Source: Erythrobasidium yunnanense
Taxonomy: Eukaryota; Basidiomycota; Cystobasidiomycetes; Erythrobasidiales; Erythrobasidiaceae
Length of the DNA stretch: 64,000 nucleotides
NCBI GenBank assembly: GCA_001600175.1
Contig: BCJC01000003.1
Span: 2,232,001 to 2,296,000 of the forward strand
Direction of reading: 5' to 3'
This document shows positions 9,244 to 22,206 of the stretch, piece after piece (positions within the stretch are counted from its first letter, which is position 1; every line of letters begins with the position of its first letter). The notes beneath the pieces are model-generated. The model did no database searches. It worked only from the letters and a program-made list of their open reading frames with translations, and was not told the origin of the DNA. The translations under genes and the position numbers were made by a program.

Positions 9244-11808
9244 CTACGTAGGCAGGCTGTTTGCCAGAAGATCGTTCATCCTCCAGTCGGACATCCCAGG
9301 CTGTGTGAACGACTCGACGCCAGTAGGGCGCTGAGAGCCAGGCTGCGAGCTCTGGGATGGTAATAGGTCCAGAAAGGCTTGGAAGAAATCGTCTGATGTG
9401 CCATTCGTGAGCTCATTGGCGGGCCATCCACTGACACCCATAGTTTCGGAATTGTCTGCTATCTCCGTCGTTGACATCGGATGTATTGCTTGAAGTACGC
9501 CCGATATGACTCTCGAGCTGTTGGATGCTATGTTGCGGGCTGATCCAGAAGGGAGATGAGGTACTATTGACCTCGCCGCTGCGGGGTCTACATCGAAGTA
9601 GTCTTTTGCAGCTTGCAGAGCCTCCATTGCTGAAGCAGTGTTCGTAACGCACCGGACCGCATCGTCCGAAGCGAGACGGTCCACAATCATACTTGCCAAG
9701 ATGACCAGAGCTGCCGAGTGTACATAGTAAAGCTGGGACCCTGTTTGTTGTATACGTTAGTGACAGCGTAGTTTAGATCGAATGGAGCTTACACCATGGA
9801 CCAGCCATGCCCTCCGACCAGTTCTTAACAATGAGATTTACGAGCTCAATCGCTGAAACACAGCATAACTGGGCACTCGAGACAGCAAGATGCCGATCCA
9901 ATGACGAGGGCGCAGCAGCCAGAAGATCTCGCGATGCAGAGCCTTGACACAGGTGAAAAAGCATAGGCCGGTGTATCAAGAGCCGTACACTGAGGAAGTG
10001 CGCTTGTAGGACTTTTGATTGCTTTTCTAGCTCGCGTTCCCGAACTCGCGAGGTATCGTCTGTCCAGCGGAGATAAAGCGGAATCTGGTCCACCCATCTC
10101 TTCATATCCCTGTCGGTGTCCAGTACGGCATGCGCGTCCGGCCAATTTGATAGAGCAGGTGTTGACGAGCTGTAGAGGCTTCGCAAGACACGGATCTGGA
10201 TGAGAGACAACTTGGATGTCTCGACAGTAAATGAAGATGCCGACGGCTTGCTGTTCGGCTGGGATGGAGCGTCGTCTGCCTGGATGTATTCATCATCAAC
10301 AGCCAGCGGCATGACATTGGCAGACTCGTCGGGCGACAGAGACGGCGGTAGTCCGAGGGATGTAGATGCAGTAGCTTCGAGAAAGACGACTGCTGCCCAG
10401 GCGCGGCGTCTGATCTCGGCCTCGACTGGGTTCAGGCGTGCCAAAGTGGAGGGTAGATGTAGCCCCTGTGCTTGAGCGAATCTGATAGCGTGCCCGATTG
10501 TATTCCAGCACAAAGCTGAATGAGGAGTGGATTGTAGATAAAAGCCCTAGCGTTACTTGGTGTCAGCTTTCGGCTTTGCTAAATTGGCCGATATCATTAC
10601 CATCAATAACAAACATTGTAGAGCCTGGATGCTGTCGGATGCCAGCACCAAAGGGTACATGATGCGTAGACTTCTCTGATAAAACCGCACACCGGCTTCG
10701 GAATTGGTATCGTGAGAAGTATTGCCAGTCCGGATTTGACAGGCGATAGCAAAGACCTGAAACAAGAAGGGGTGTCAGACTGGCTCATTCGAGCGTATAA
10801 CTGCCTAAAGTTCAAGCTACCCACGTGGTTCAGAACCCCCAAGAAATGAATATCTAGAGGCTCGCCGCTGCTGAAGGCGTTGTTGTACTGTCTTTCGAAG
10901 GTCGGCCTAAAGTCTAGCTTCATCAGCTGATGCACTTATCGTATACTGGAAGGTCGGCTGCGCACCAATGGAGGATCCGAAATACTGCAAAGAAATGGGC
11001 AGATCAGAGGCGGTTCTGCAACTTGAGAAGGTACGACTGACTTGGATGCACGCAATCCTTGTATGTCTGTACAAGACCATCGGCTATTCCTCTGTGCGGT
11101 AAAGCGTACCGCTCATGCAAGGCATTATTTTCATGCCATATCAGCGGATTGTCCGAAGGCGTCGCCAGTCCTGATGTCTGATCTGGCCCCTTTTGCGCAT
11201 CGTCGACCACTCCTGGGAGCCTCTGCACCGCGGCTTCAACTCCGTCAAGCAAAGCACGCGTAGACGAGTTGGCTAGAACGCGTAAGTTTAGTGGATGTCC
11301 TGCAAAGTCGTGTGCAGATCAGTACGATAAGACATACGAGTGAATGTCACTGCAGCTCCTGAAAGTGCTGAGCTACTCTGCTCCGCCAATGCATCTTGCC
11401 CACGAGGCCCGGCAACTTCGTCGACAAACGAAGCAGCTTTGCTGAGCGCACGGATTTGAGCTTCCAGATGCTCGATATAGTCTGCATCAACATTCTTCTT
11501 CCGCGCTGGGTAGACGCAGTCGGCAGCATTGTTCGATTGCGAACATGGAAAGCATGGAGTCATGCCATCGCATTTCAATTTCTTCTGCCTGCAGAGCCCT
11601 ATTTGCATGACAATGAAGAGTTGAACTTTGCATCAGCATCTGACTGCTCCAAATGTTGGCTTGTAAGTAGGAAAGGCATACCGCAAGCAGCAGCGATGCG
11701 TTGTCGCTTTGGCTTTGCTGAGGACTGGCTGGCATCATCACTTGTCAACTGTCCTTTGACAGCTCGCTTCCCGTTCGCATTCTTGGTGCTTTGTACCGGG
11801 CTGGCCAT
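9244..11808 (-). CDS. Zn2Cys6 fungal transcription factor
   Basis: A nuclear DNA-binding regulator. The ATG at 11808 starts a basic N-terminus (KRAVKG, KPKRQR). An intron splits the zinc cluster: exon 1 ends RIAAAC-G and exon 2 resumes after ..caaatag, giving ACGLCRQKKLKCDGMTPCFP and then CSQSNNAADC. The six cysteines are spaced C-x2-C-x6-C-x5-C-x2-C-x8-C, the classical pattern. A linker coiled segment (DYIEHLEAQIRALSK) follows, as in dimerising Gal4-type proteins. The middle-homology (fungal_trans) domain spans about 9770-10930, with GEPLDIHFLGVLNHVGSLNF and RFAQAQGLHLPSTLARLNPV, then EIRRRAWAAVVFLEATASTS. The C-terminus stops at 9244. Several short introns separate the exons. Targets are unknown; neighbours do not suggest a pathway. 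Confidence 0.85.
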
Positions 11809-12721
11809 AAGCGAGTCTGTCGGAAGCCTATCCGGTCGACCTAAGAAGAGAGACTTTAGGGCGTTGAAGTCGGAAAGTCTGTTGTCAGGAGATTAAGTGT
11901 GAAACATAAGCTTCTCAAGGTTCGAAAATGGCCATCTCGGAGAGAAGTAGACGGTGGTGCTTCGGCGAGCGGTCGAGCGGGAGTCTTTTGCGACAGCAAT
12001 TCATATGCATACCGTTGTCGCTCTACCAGACTCCTCTGCCTTGTATATCGCAAACAAACTTCCCTTCGGCAGGTAGATAGAGTCGGCGCTGGTGCAGGCA
12101 GCAAGAGGCAATGCTCGGAAGCCGATATAACAGCTGCCTTGGTCGTGGCGCAACTGCGTGTGAATTGGTTGACATGCCTTTGCAGGTGTCAACTCCCAAC
12201 TGCAGCGATCTGATCATTGTATTTGGATACACTAGGAGCGACCTGTTTCGCGACCTTTCTCGTAACTACCCAGCCAAAACTTAGGTGTTGATAACATGGG
12301 AGAGCGATGGAGTAGATCAAGCTCTGGTCATCCAGGAAGGTTTGTAACCTAAAAAGGTCAACTTCAGCTTAAGAGCACAATGACGCCTGGAACATAGCTC
12401 ACCTCGGCATGGACAGCTGGAGCGATCTTTGTACAGGACCCCGAAACGCTACGTCTCCGACAACAGAATTTGCAGGCAGTTGCAGGTGTTGTTAACAAAA
12501 AGCAGGAAAGACCGTTTCGTTTCCAGGACCAAGAATAGAAAGAAGAAATACTACTGATTAGACGAAAGAGGAGAGATGCTACGTTCATTCGTAGGTTTTG
12601 GAAGAGGTGCTTGAGAGATTGTTAGCTATCTTGTGTGGAGGTTATACAAGATAGGGGCGCCAGAGCACAACATGCGAGGTAGGAGATAGAGAATAATCGA
12701 TCTTGGCTATTGAAAAGTGCT
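11809..12721. other. Intergenic, nothing recognised
   Basis: About 900 bp upstream of the Zn2Cys6 gene and downstream of the Pumilio gene. Open frames here are short, lack conserved features and overlap each other on both strands. No repeat or RNA gene was seen. Confidence 0.5.
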
Positions 12722-15700
12722 TTAGAGGTAGGAGTAGTTGGGGGCTTGAGGGTAGTCCATTGGGACTGGGGAAGGACCGAAAGACGGGCTGAAAGGTTGC
12801 GACATAGCAGGGCTAGCCATGTGAGGTTGCATGTGCTGCGGGAAGTGACCGTAAGGACCAGCACCACGACCCATTGGGCCCTCAGCACCAGCGCCGTAAG
12901 CATGAGGGTGAGGAGGCCCTCCATGAGGGCCGTGACCGTAGCCCATTCCTGGACCAGCGTGAGGCGGAGGTCCTCCATATGGCATGCCGTAGTAGGCGCC
13001 TGGTCCCATGCCCATTGGGCCGCCGTACATGCCTCCGTGGTGGTATGGTCCACGTCCGTAACCATCGTGGAAACCTTCGCGCTGGATCTTAGACTGGATG
13101 CGCTTTCCGTAGGGTGTGTTGCGAATCATAGGTAGAACAGGTCGGATGATGGCAACAAGCTCGGCTCGTTGACCTGGCTCTGCATAGTCCAGGGCAGTCT
13201 GGACGACATAGTTTGCGAAGGAATCCCGAAGCATGCGCTCGAGGCGGCTTCTGTCGATAAGTTCGCTGATGAGCGCTTTCCGGCCCTCGAGGTCGGCAAC
13301 CCGGATGCACTTCTCCACGACATTCGAGGAGAACTTCTGGGCAGAAAGAGCGCACACATTGTTGCGGAACTGGTTGACAATAGCCGTGATGAATCGACTG
13401 TCATTGAGATCCAGCACTAAGGACACCACAGATATCAGCTCTGAAGACGGGATTACTCATAGTATATAGGTTCACTCACCATACTGCACGACATAGTTGC
13501 CGAAAGGATCGAGAACAAGGGTGAGAGAGTTGTACGTGATCTCGGTGACAAGCTGAATACGCTGGCTCTCTGAAGCATGATCGATGCATCTCTGGAGGAC
13601 GCAGCATCCGTGTCTGTGGGTTGCGACTTCGATGCAGTTGTTTGCGACCGCGTTGTAGATGAACTGATTGTCCTCGGGAGGGAGAGTGTTGAGGCACTTC
13701 TGGATAACGTGATTTCCGTTAAGATCCTTGATGAGCGTCACTACATTCAGATTGAGAGCCATGATGAGGGACTGGACTTGTCGCTGAGTTGAGAGGTAGT
13801 CGATCATCTTCTGGACAGCCCGAGTACCGTGCATGTTCAATGAGATGGAGACGAGTTCTCCAGAGATGGACTCGAGAAGAGCGTCTCTCTGCTCATCTGA
13901 AGCATGTTCGAGCAGCTTTTGGGAGAGGTAGTTGCCGAACGAATCCGTCATGAGGTCTCCAAACTTGGGGAAGATCTCGTTGAAGATCATATCTCTGTGC
14001 TCTGCATTCCCTTCTTCCAGCTTCTTCTGCAGGAATCGGCAACCGTGCTGGTCTTTGCACAGAGCAGCCATGTCGCCTTGCAGATCCTCGAGTCGCAGAC
14101 CTGCGAATCTGTTGGGCTCGTCTCGCTTCTGACCAGCAGCTCCTGGAGCTCCGCCTGGACCGCCTGGGCCACCAGGTCGTCGCTGTCCAAAAGGACCATA
14201 TGCATCTCCTCCGTACTGGCCATTGTTGTATCCTCTGTCGAGAGGGTACGGCGAGAAAGTACCATTGAGAGCAGCAAGCTCGTTCGCGTACATGGCAGCT
14301 GGCGAAGGTGTTCCATCGGAGAACTTGTGACCTTCCAGGTGTGCGTTGCCATTGTTATTGGCTGCACTAGCTCGCTCCAGACGTTCTCGTTCCCGAATGA
14401 GCTGTGCTTTCCTCTTCATCTCCTCTGGAGAGGTAGGTAGGCCAGCAGAAGCTGCTCCTGCTCCGGCACCATTGACGCTGATCTTGCTGCCTGCTGATGT
14501 CTCTAGAGATGGCGACGAACGTTCGCTTGCGAGGGATGCACCTGCAACTGTTGTTGCGGCTGTGGACTGGGCTGCACCTGTACCGGAGGAAGCGGCTGAA
14601 GTAGGTGTGCCGGTCGTTCCTGCTCGAGGCGGTGGGAGTTGTCTAGATCTAGGAGAAGATGTAGTGGTGCTTTCTACGAGCACGGTTCGGGACCGAGCTG
14701 GACCATTTGCGATGGACGAAAAGTCGCCAGAGACACGGCTTCCAGCTGTTGAGGGCGTACCATTTGCAGCAGCACCGTGGCCATTAGCAGCTGCACCGGA
14801 TGACACAGGGGTGTTGCTTCCGGTAGCGCTCTTCGAGGCAGCAGTATTTGTGCTGTTGTTGTCGGTGAACTGCGGCCATTCGCTCGTTCGACCGCCGGCT
14901 TCGTTGCGGAGGAGAGAGTTGCGAGGAGGTGTCTGAGATAGAGGAGCTAGGTCAAGCGCAGCTGAAGAGGCGGAGAGCTGGAATCCAAGCACACTTTGTC
15001 AGCCCGACAGAACCTGCATATCACGAAGTGAACTTGGCTCACAATGCCAGGGTAGGAATCCCGTCTGATGAGTACTGGGAACTTGTCATCGTCCGCATTC
15101 ATCTGCAGGTATCTTCCCCCGTACGTAGAATTGTGGAGCTCGTTGTCCAGGTCGTCATCGAAGAGGAACGTAGACATCTGCTGAGCATCGTTGGTGGTAG
15201 CTGAGCCAGTGTTGCTGCCTGCGCGAGCGAGAGCTGCTGCACTCAGTGCGCCTGCAATTCCTGCTCCTCCATTCGCGAGGTTTCCTTTACCAACGCGAGA
15301 TCCGGGTGCTGGGCGGCTGTTGAGCATAAGTAAAAAGTTCGAGCAGTCAGCAGAGGCTCTCTCGCAGGCTCTTTGTTACATTGCGACCGCTGCTTTCATG
15401 TCAACGCACCCATCACGTGACCCAATTGCACCAATTCCTCCATTCTGAGCGCCGTTCTTTGCAGCTTGAGCATTGAGTCTGAGCCTCTCCAGATCTGCCG
15501 ACAAGCTATCTTCTCTTGGTACTGATCCAATGGCTGGCATTCCACCAGCAGCACTGCCGGTCTGCTGACCGTTCGCAGATCCTGCAACATGTTCGCCAGA
15601 GTGTCTCCTTGTGCTAGGCATTGACTTGGCTGATGTCGCACCATTCGAAGCGGCGGCAGCATCGGTTGCGCTTCTGCCGGATCCAATGTCTCCATTGCTG

Positions 15701-15792
15701 GGAGGGCTAGCTGGAGACGAGCCGTTGGCGCCGCTTCCGCCTGAAGACACAGCGCCTGTGCTGACTGTGTTTGCAGATTGTGGTGCTGCCAT
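12722..15792 (-). CDS. Pumilio-family RNA-binding protein, Puf4-like
   Basis: A cytoplasmic post-transcriptional regulator that binds 3'-UTR elements. The ATG at 15792 starts a long Ser/Ala/Gly-rich N-terminus. Exon 1 ends ..SRDG at about 15408 and joins RPAPGSRVGKG; the next intron (about 14977-15042) joins YPGI to LSASSAALDLAPLSQTPPRN. The PUF domain has eight repeats: GDMAALCKDQHGCRFLQKKL (R1), LMTDSFGNYLSQKLLEHASD, ISLNMHGTRAVQKMIDYLST, LIKDLNGNHVIQKCLNTLPP, VATHRHGCCVLQRCIDHASE and LVLDPFGNYVVQY. After an intron at about 13433-13480 come LSAQKFSSNVVEKCIRVADL and LRDSFANYVVQTALDYAEPG. Repeat wording (CKDQHGCRFLQK, MTDSFGNYL, ATHRHGCCVLQRC) matches yeast Puf4 better than Puf3. The C-terminal 110 residues are Gly/Pro/His/Tyr-rich, typical of a granule-forming tail. 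Confidence 0.93.
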
Positions 15793-16529
15793 CTATATAT
15801 CAGGACGAGACGATGCGACCGGCACCCGGAAATTGGGTTCAGCGGAGAGAGTAGCGGGAAAGAGGTAGGAATACGCCAAGATAGTCAGTATGATGTACCA
15901 ATCACTGTAGAGCATGTCCCTAAGCCGTGCGAACATGCCGGGCGGATCTCTTCGCATATGATTTTTGCAGAGATAGGCCAGAGATTTTCGGATGGGACTT
16001 TTGAGGGTATGAAGCCAGGGAAGGTAGCTTACCTTTTACTGTGGTAATAGATTGCGGATTGTTGATCGTACAGATTACAGACGTTCGTGAGGACTTTGTC
16101 GAGAAATCGTGGTAAGAAGGAAGCCCAAGAAAAAGCGCCTAAGTTGAAAACCGCGAATATGTAAGATAGGGGGAAGCAAGCAAATGTAGCATGTTGAGCT
16201 CTTTATCATTGCGACAATGTCCAGCTGACACATAGATACATAGGCAGAGCCGTACAGACTCCGCCGAGAGCAATCAAAGTCAAGACTGCTCGGGCAAGTA
16301 GGAAACTTGAACAAGGTTCCTTTGCAGTGTGCTTGAACGCTCACAACAGAACCCCAATTTATAATATCATGTACCGCTAAGTCTATGCTTTTCCTACTTT
16401 AATTTGCGATTATCGCGTAAAGAGTATCTTGAAGCAGGCTGCCAATGGGCTCAAAGTAGTCGGGGACCATCATATTAGGATATCATAGGAGACGTGACCT
16501 CACCGATCAGCCATGCTGTCACTTGCGAG
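15793..16529. other. Pumilio upstream region, no gene seen
   Basis: About 740 bp upstream of the Pumilio ATG. It probably holds its promoter and a long 5' leader. No supported coding frame, repeat or RNA gene was found. Confidence 0.5.
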
Positions 16530-16989
16530 TCATCGAACACCAGCCGGCGTCGTTTTCGAAATTGAGAAGCTGCTGGTAGCCTTCACCACGCAATGGGTTC
16601 CGGCCTTGAGAGGAATGTACTGCAGTCTATGGAATATGTAGCCACCTGTCCTGGCTGGTGCTGGAAAGGCGAATGTCTCGGCGCCATGAGTCATGAGTAT
16701 TGCCTTTAAGACAGACGCAGACGCCAAACTCCGGATCTAGAGCAGACAGCTAATTTCCGAAACAATCTGAGCATCAGGGACGTTCTGAAGTATCATTTCA
16801 CACTGGCATCCATGTCAGACTGTCCTGAGGAAGAGTCAGCTTATAAACCTGAGCGCGTTGCCGGACGAAGGTGGAAACCCTGAGGGAAGCGGAGGCGCAT
16901 CGATTTCCCTGAATGCAGAAATCCTCTGGCATGCCATGTGGTGCATTGCGATCTAGCCTTGCACGCAAGTCCTCGTTGTAATCTCGCAT
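16530..16989 (-). CDS. Possible small two-exon gene, unknown function
   Basis: An ATG at 16989 opens MRDYNEDLRARLDRNAPHGM and runs to ..LTWMP at about 16804. A GTGTGA donor and a CTCTAG acceptor (about 16738) keep phase 0 and resume IRSLASASVLKAILMTHGAE, ending TTPAGVR at 16530, for about 130 residues. The frame stays open some 60 nt upstream of the ATG without another start, so the N-terminus may lie in a further exon. I do not recognise the protein. The main support is the in-frame splice and balanced composition; it could be a chance frame. Confidence 0.35.
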
Positions 16990-17215
16990 TACGGAGAGCT
17001 GCGATATGGGCTTGAAAGTCGCTTGGCTGCCTACGACCCAGATACAGTAGTTGAGCAGTATGTGCAGTATGTGTAGCGAGATTCAGTGCGAGGAGGGAAG
17101 CATCATTTCATGTGGACAGACGCCCTTTGCAAGGCCACCAATTCATTCAGGATCAGCCCAGCAAACGTTCGCAGCGTCAAGACGTCGTTCTTGCATCCGT
17201 TCCAAGTCTGAGTCG

Positions 17216-19686
17216 ATGTCGTGGCTGTTTGGACCGTCAGCTTCGACGACGCAGTTTGACGAGCTTGTCGGTAAGTAGAGAGCTGAGCCGCGAAAGCGTC
17301 AGGTCGCTCCATCTGAACCTTCAAGTACTGGATAGCGAACGCCTAATGCTCATCTTGTGGATTGTCCTCAGACAAAGCGACATCCGAACTGCTCCCTCCA
17401 GACAATGACGAGGTCCTCCTGCTCGGGCTGCAATGCTCTGACCTGATCCGAGCCAGAACTATCGAAGCTCCACTGGCGTTGAAGTCTGTTCGCAGACGAC
17501 TATCGCATAAGAATCCAAACGTACAGATCCTGGCGCTCAACTTTCTCGATATCCTCGTCAAGAACTCCGGCGAGAGCCTCCTACTCGCGGTGGGCAATGG
17601 CAAGGATGGTTGGTTGGCTCTTGTAGAAGAGCTATGCCGCAGTGTGAGCTGTCCAACACACTTGTCATGTGCGGACGAAGCTGAGATCCCGCTTATCAAC
17701 CAGTCCAACCATGACCTACGGCAAAGCGCGACCAAACATCTTCAGAGCTGGGCTCTTGCTTTTCAATCTAGGAGTAGCTCTACAGCTCTGTCAAATAGCG
17801 GTCTCGTCCACCTCTATAATCGTCTCCGGTACTCCTTACAATTCCCGCCAGTATCGCAACAACTTACGAGCAGCATGATCTCCTCTATGAGCGCACCTGA
17901 ATGGGTTGATAGTGATCTATGTCAGCGGTGTAGGACGCCTTTCACAGTGACGAACAGGAAGCATCACTGCAGGAATTGCGGAGGCGTGTTCTGCGGGGAA
18001 TGTTCAAGCAAGAGGATGAAGCTGGACCACCTGGGAATAGACCAAGAAGTGAGAGTTTGTGATGGATGTCACAAGAAACTATCCATGCCCGGTGGAAAAG
18101 CCCAAGGCGGCTCTTCTTCCTCGTTTACGCCCGACTCTAAGTTGGCGCAGAACTCGAGTAAGGTGAACGGAGGCAAATCGCAAGAAGACATAGACTTCGA
18201 GAGAGCGATTGCGCTGTCACTAGCCGAGTCTCAACCGCCTTCGCATGCTAGTGCACCGTCACAGCCGACATACGCGCAGGAGCGTTCGCTACCTGGAGTG
18301 GGCTATGGATACGGAGCAAGACCCTCAGAACCACCTTCAGCTAGCGATACTTCCTCCATGATGCCCTCGAAACAGCTAGAGGAGGAAGACCCAGACTTGG
18401 CAGCAGCCATCCGAGCGTCTCTAGCAGAGATGCCACAACCACACGCTTCTACATCGCAGGCATCAGCTCCTCCGCATCAGCACAGCCAGCAGTCCTCTTC
18501 GTACACATACGTTCCGCAAGCATCGACAGCGCCATCTGTACCCTCGTACGAATTGGCAATGGACGAGTTTGACAGTTTAGACTCTTTTGCTAACGTTCTG
18601 CAGAGTCGCCAAGCGAGTCTTGACGATGCGAGCGAGCTGTTCTATAGAGCGGATAGGAATAGGGGAAAGATGATCCGGTCGCTCGAAGATAGCGAAGTCA
18701 AGTCGGAGATGCTGGATGAGCTCAATCGTAAGCTGCAGCATGCGGTCAGATTATATGACAGTCTACTGGAGAGGCGGATATCACGGTACAATCAGCCATA
18801 TCAGCAGGGGTACCAGCGTGAGTTTAGCACTCTCCGACATCGTCTACCAGGCTGATTGTGTTCCGCAGCGTATGCACAGCAGCAACCTTATCCTCAACAG
18901 CAGCAGCAGCCATATCAGCCGCAGGTGCAACATAATCAGCAATATCAGCAGCCTCAACAACAATATCGTCCTTCCCAGCAATCAAACTACCATCAGCAAT
19001 ACTCACAGCCCACCGCGCCTTCTGCCAGCAATCTTCACCGTCAATCCTCCCTCCCGCAGGACACCCATCCTTCCATGCAACGACAAGGGTCTGCAACTTA
19101 CGGGCCCCAGCTTCATCAACCCGGACAGCATCAGCAGGCATATACACAGACACATCAGCCTGAGCAGCAGTATGAGAGACAGGCGAATGATCAGCAGCAC
19201 CAATACAATTCGGCTCCGGCAGAGCAGTATAACCAGCAGCAGCCGCCCGATGCGCAACAGTATTATACATCTCCACAAGCTCAGCATATCGCGTTACCTC
19301 CGACATCGCCTAGATTGGGCTATGCTCAGCCTTATCCACCGACTCCCGAACAGTCATACGCGCCTGAAGCCGTTCAGTCGCAGTCACAGGCGTACCCAGA
19401 GCATCATACACATGCTCCAGTCAATGAATATCAGCATGTTCAGCCTGCCTCTGCCGCACCGGCCCCACTGCCTCAGCACCAACAGCCGCAGCCCACTGAT
19501 CAAGCAGTCTACGACAGTTCAGGCAACAAGTTACGACTACAAGGATACTACTCGGCCGCTTCTTTCCCTTCTGTGCCTAATCTGCCTGTTGGAGGTCTGC
19601 CCAGTGCACCGAACGCGGAGATTCGCGAGCGTGAGGCACAGCAGGAGCAGCCAAAGAAGCAGGAGGAGATGCTCATCGAGTTTTAG
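17216..19686 (+). CDS. VPS27: Vps27/Hrs-type ESCRT-0 subunit
   Basis: Vps27 binds ubiquitinated cargo and PI3P on endosomes and recruits ESCRT-I. Exon 1 (17216-17270) reads MSWLFGPSASTTQFDELV; the intron ends at 17371 and joins in phase to DKATSELLPPDNDEVLLLGL, starting a VHS domain (residues about 10-150). A FYVE zinc finger follows at 17920-18090, with CQRCRTPFTVTNRKHHCRNC and an RKHHCR basic motif for PI3P. Two ubiquitin-interacting motifs are visible: DIDFERAIALSLAESQ and EDPDLAAAIRASLAEM. A helical coiled region (18550-18810) for Hse1 binding comes next, then an intron at 18818-18868 and a 270-residue Gln/Pro/Tyr-rich tail ending MLIEF. That terminal motif is a clathrin-box-like sequence. 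Domain order is complete for the family. Confidence 0.95.
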
Positions 19687-19953
19687 CTTTCATCAGTCAG
19701 GACGTCGAGGGACGCTTAACGATATGTTGTGGTTATCTATCCGAGAGGCAATACTACATGCTTTGTCAACCCTTGGAAAGACGGGCTGTCGCCGTTATTC
19801 GGTATCTCTCGGTACCGGTACAGGTCCTTCACAGGCACTACGGACGCATCGCAGGCAGCAAGGTCGTGTGTTTGAGGCATATGATAGCTCGCGTCGTTGT
19901 TCTTCTTTCGTTTCCTTTTCTCTAGAGGCCTCAGGCTATAAATCGGAGAAATC

Positions 19954-22206
19954 ATGAAAGCCGAAAGATCGACTGAACATGAATGGCCGCTTGCGTCTTC
20001 CTTTCTTTCATACCTTCGCAATACCGTTTTCTCGCTGCCATCCCTGCGAGGCCCTCCAGAAGTGAAGGTAATGATGCCTTCAGAGGAGCCAGATGTCGAG
20101 TCGGCAGCTTTCAGGCGGTTTAGACCGCGCGAGCAGTACGCGTTTCTGACAGCGAGCGCATTTTCCTGGTATGCTGATCTGTGGACTGCTGTCCTGCTGG
20201 CTCTGCCAACGAATCCGTCTGGACTCTGCAGCTTCCAGCCAGAGCGCTTCTGGATGAATGATACAGTCGGGCCGCTCTACGTGCCTCAGACAGGGCTATA
20301 CCATCTCTTTTGCCAGTGTAAGATGCTTCACGCAAAGCTTGCGGTCGATCCAATGCTGACATCGTTTACCGGATCTCCTAGACAATCCGTTCGGGTGAGA
20401 AGAGCAGGATGCGCGACCGAACGGGCGAAGGATGCTGATATTCCTGCGCAGCACCGAATGGGGAAACATGTCTTGGTACGCAGCGGTTTCGAGCGACCTC
20501 CTTACCTGGAAGCGAGCAGGAGACGGTATAGCTCTTCGACCCGATCGGCCCTACGACAAAGATGGGATATTCACAGGGTGCATCATCCCTCACGGGCCGT
20601 CTGGAGAAGCTGACCTCCTGACTATACTATATACATCGGTAAGGCCACCTTGTCAGGCCAAAAAGCGAAATCTAGACTTACGAGTGCTCTCACCAGGTCT
20701 CGTCGTCTCAGCTTCATTGGGAGCTGCCATACGAGCGAGGTGGAGAAACTTTGAGTGTAGCTACATCTCGCGATCAAGGCCTCACTTGGCAGAAAGCTCC
20801 AAATAACCCTATACTCGACGGACCGCCTGCCGAATTGCAGGTAAGCCCACTTCGCCGACAACGAGGTCGATATGCGCTGACAACACCCAATTCCGTCAGG
20901 TCACCGGGTGGAGAGATCCATACATTTCGGATATGCCGACAATAGATCGCTTGCTTGGACGCAAGCCGGGCGAGTTCTGCTACGGGACGAAGTCTGGTGG
21001 ACTTGCAAAGAAAACGCCTACAGTCTTTCTGTATTCTATTCCTAAGAACGATCTGACCAGCTGGACAAGTCTGGGGCCTATAGTCGATGTAGGCCTGGAC
21101 TATACACCAGATAGTCGATGGGGCGGTCTCTTTGGTCGCAATTTCGAGTGCTGCAGCCTGTTCGAGCTTGAAGGATCGCCCATACTCGTGACGAGCACTG
21201 AAGGATATCATCGGCGCTGCTCGATCTGGGTCGCGGGAGAATTCCGTTTGGAGGGCAAGCAAATCCGCTTCATTTGTAAGGAATCTGGAAAACTCGACTG
21301 GGGCAATTTCTATGCTGCAGGCACATGCGAGCAGCCGCAAGATAAGCGCAGACTTATGATGGGTAAGAGACTTCCGTCTATGCGCCGTGGATGCAGCGGC
21401 ATAGGCTGAATCCATACTGATATAGGATGGATCACCGAAGACGATCTGGATAAAGATCAAAGGGCCGAACAAGGATGGTCTGGAATGGCCACCTTGCCTC
21501 GGGAGCTTTGCTGCCTTGTGTACAAGAATGTTTTCAGAACACTGCGGTCCAAGCTTGACACCACAGAGTGTTTTCGAACGGTTCCAGACGAAAGCGGCAC
21601 TTTCACAGTGCATACAGTCGGCTGGCGACCTGCAGCAGAGGTGAACAAGCTGCGCCAAGGAGAGCCTCAGAGGTATAGTCTAGCCGATGACAGCTTGCGG
21701 ATACCGCTTCATTCCAAGACATGGGAACTCGACATGAACATGGAGCTAGCAGAAGCTTGCACAGCTGTTGACATCCGAATACAGCATTCCGATAGTGAGA
21801 AGAATCAGCGGAGTCCGAGCGTACATCGCTGATATCGCTTCGCGCAGCTGAATATACTACAATCGCCTTCAGCCTAATCAAAGAGGAAATCCAGGTCATA
21901 CGGACACATTCCACCTCTATAGAGACCTTACCGGCTACCGGAGAATCGGGTCCGCATACATTATTGCGCTTCAAGGATGATACAACCAAAGAGGAGTCGC
22001 TGGAGCCTCTGCAGCTGCGCATCTTCTTCGATGTCTCTGTCTTGGAGATCTACGCCAACGATCGCTTCGCTTTGTCTACACGTGTCTATCCAGCTGGCGA
22101 GGGTCCTGCCTCTCTTACGATCTCTACCACTACCTTATCTTCAGCGTCGTCAAATGGCAGCTGCCTTGGACTGCTCTCCTCAAAATGCAAGCTATGGCAG
22201 CGGTAG
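19954..22206 (+). CDS. Glycoside hydrolase family 32 (invertase/fructanase-like)
   Basis: GH32 enzymes hydrolyse sucrose, inulin or levan at beta-fructosyl bonds. Exons join in frame at canonical sites. FQPERFWMNDTVGPLYVPQT carries the nucleophile Asp in WMND, but with Thr where most members have Pro. An intron at about 20318-20449 leads to TEWGNMSWYAAVSSDLLTWK and YDKDGIFTGC. Further exons give VTGWRDPYISDM (RDP transition-state motif), RNFECCSLFELEGSPILVTS (EC acid/base motif) and MMGWITEDDLDKDQRAEQGW then SGMATLPREL. The beta-sandwich end has RIFFDVSVLEIYANDRFALS and stops at 22206. All joins stay open, so the gene looks intact. The start is unsure (19954 or 20071, with an intron probably at about 20172-20232); neither gives a clear signal peptide, so the enzyme may be intracellular. 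Confidence 0.85.

Noticed and set aside
18716-19957. 413-codon plus-strand frame overlapping VPS27
   Set aside because: It is the shifted reading of the VPS27 Gln-rich tail (CAG/CAA runs), giving Ser/Asn/His-rich protein without family features, while the Vps27 frame fits domains and splice sites.
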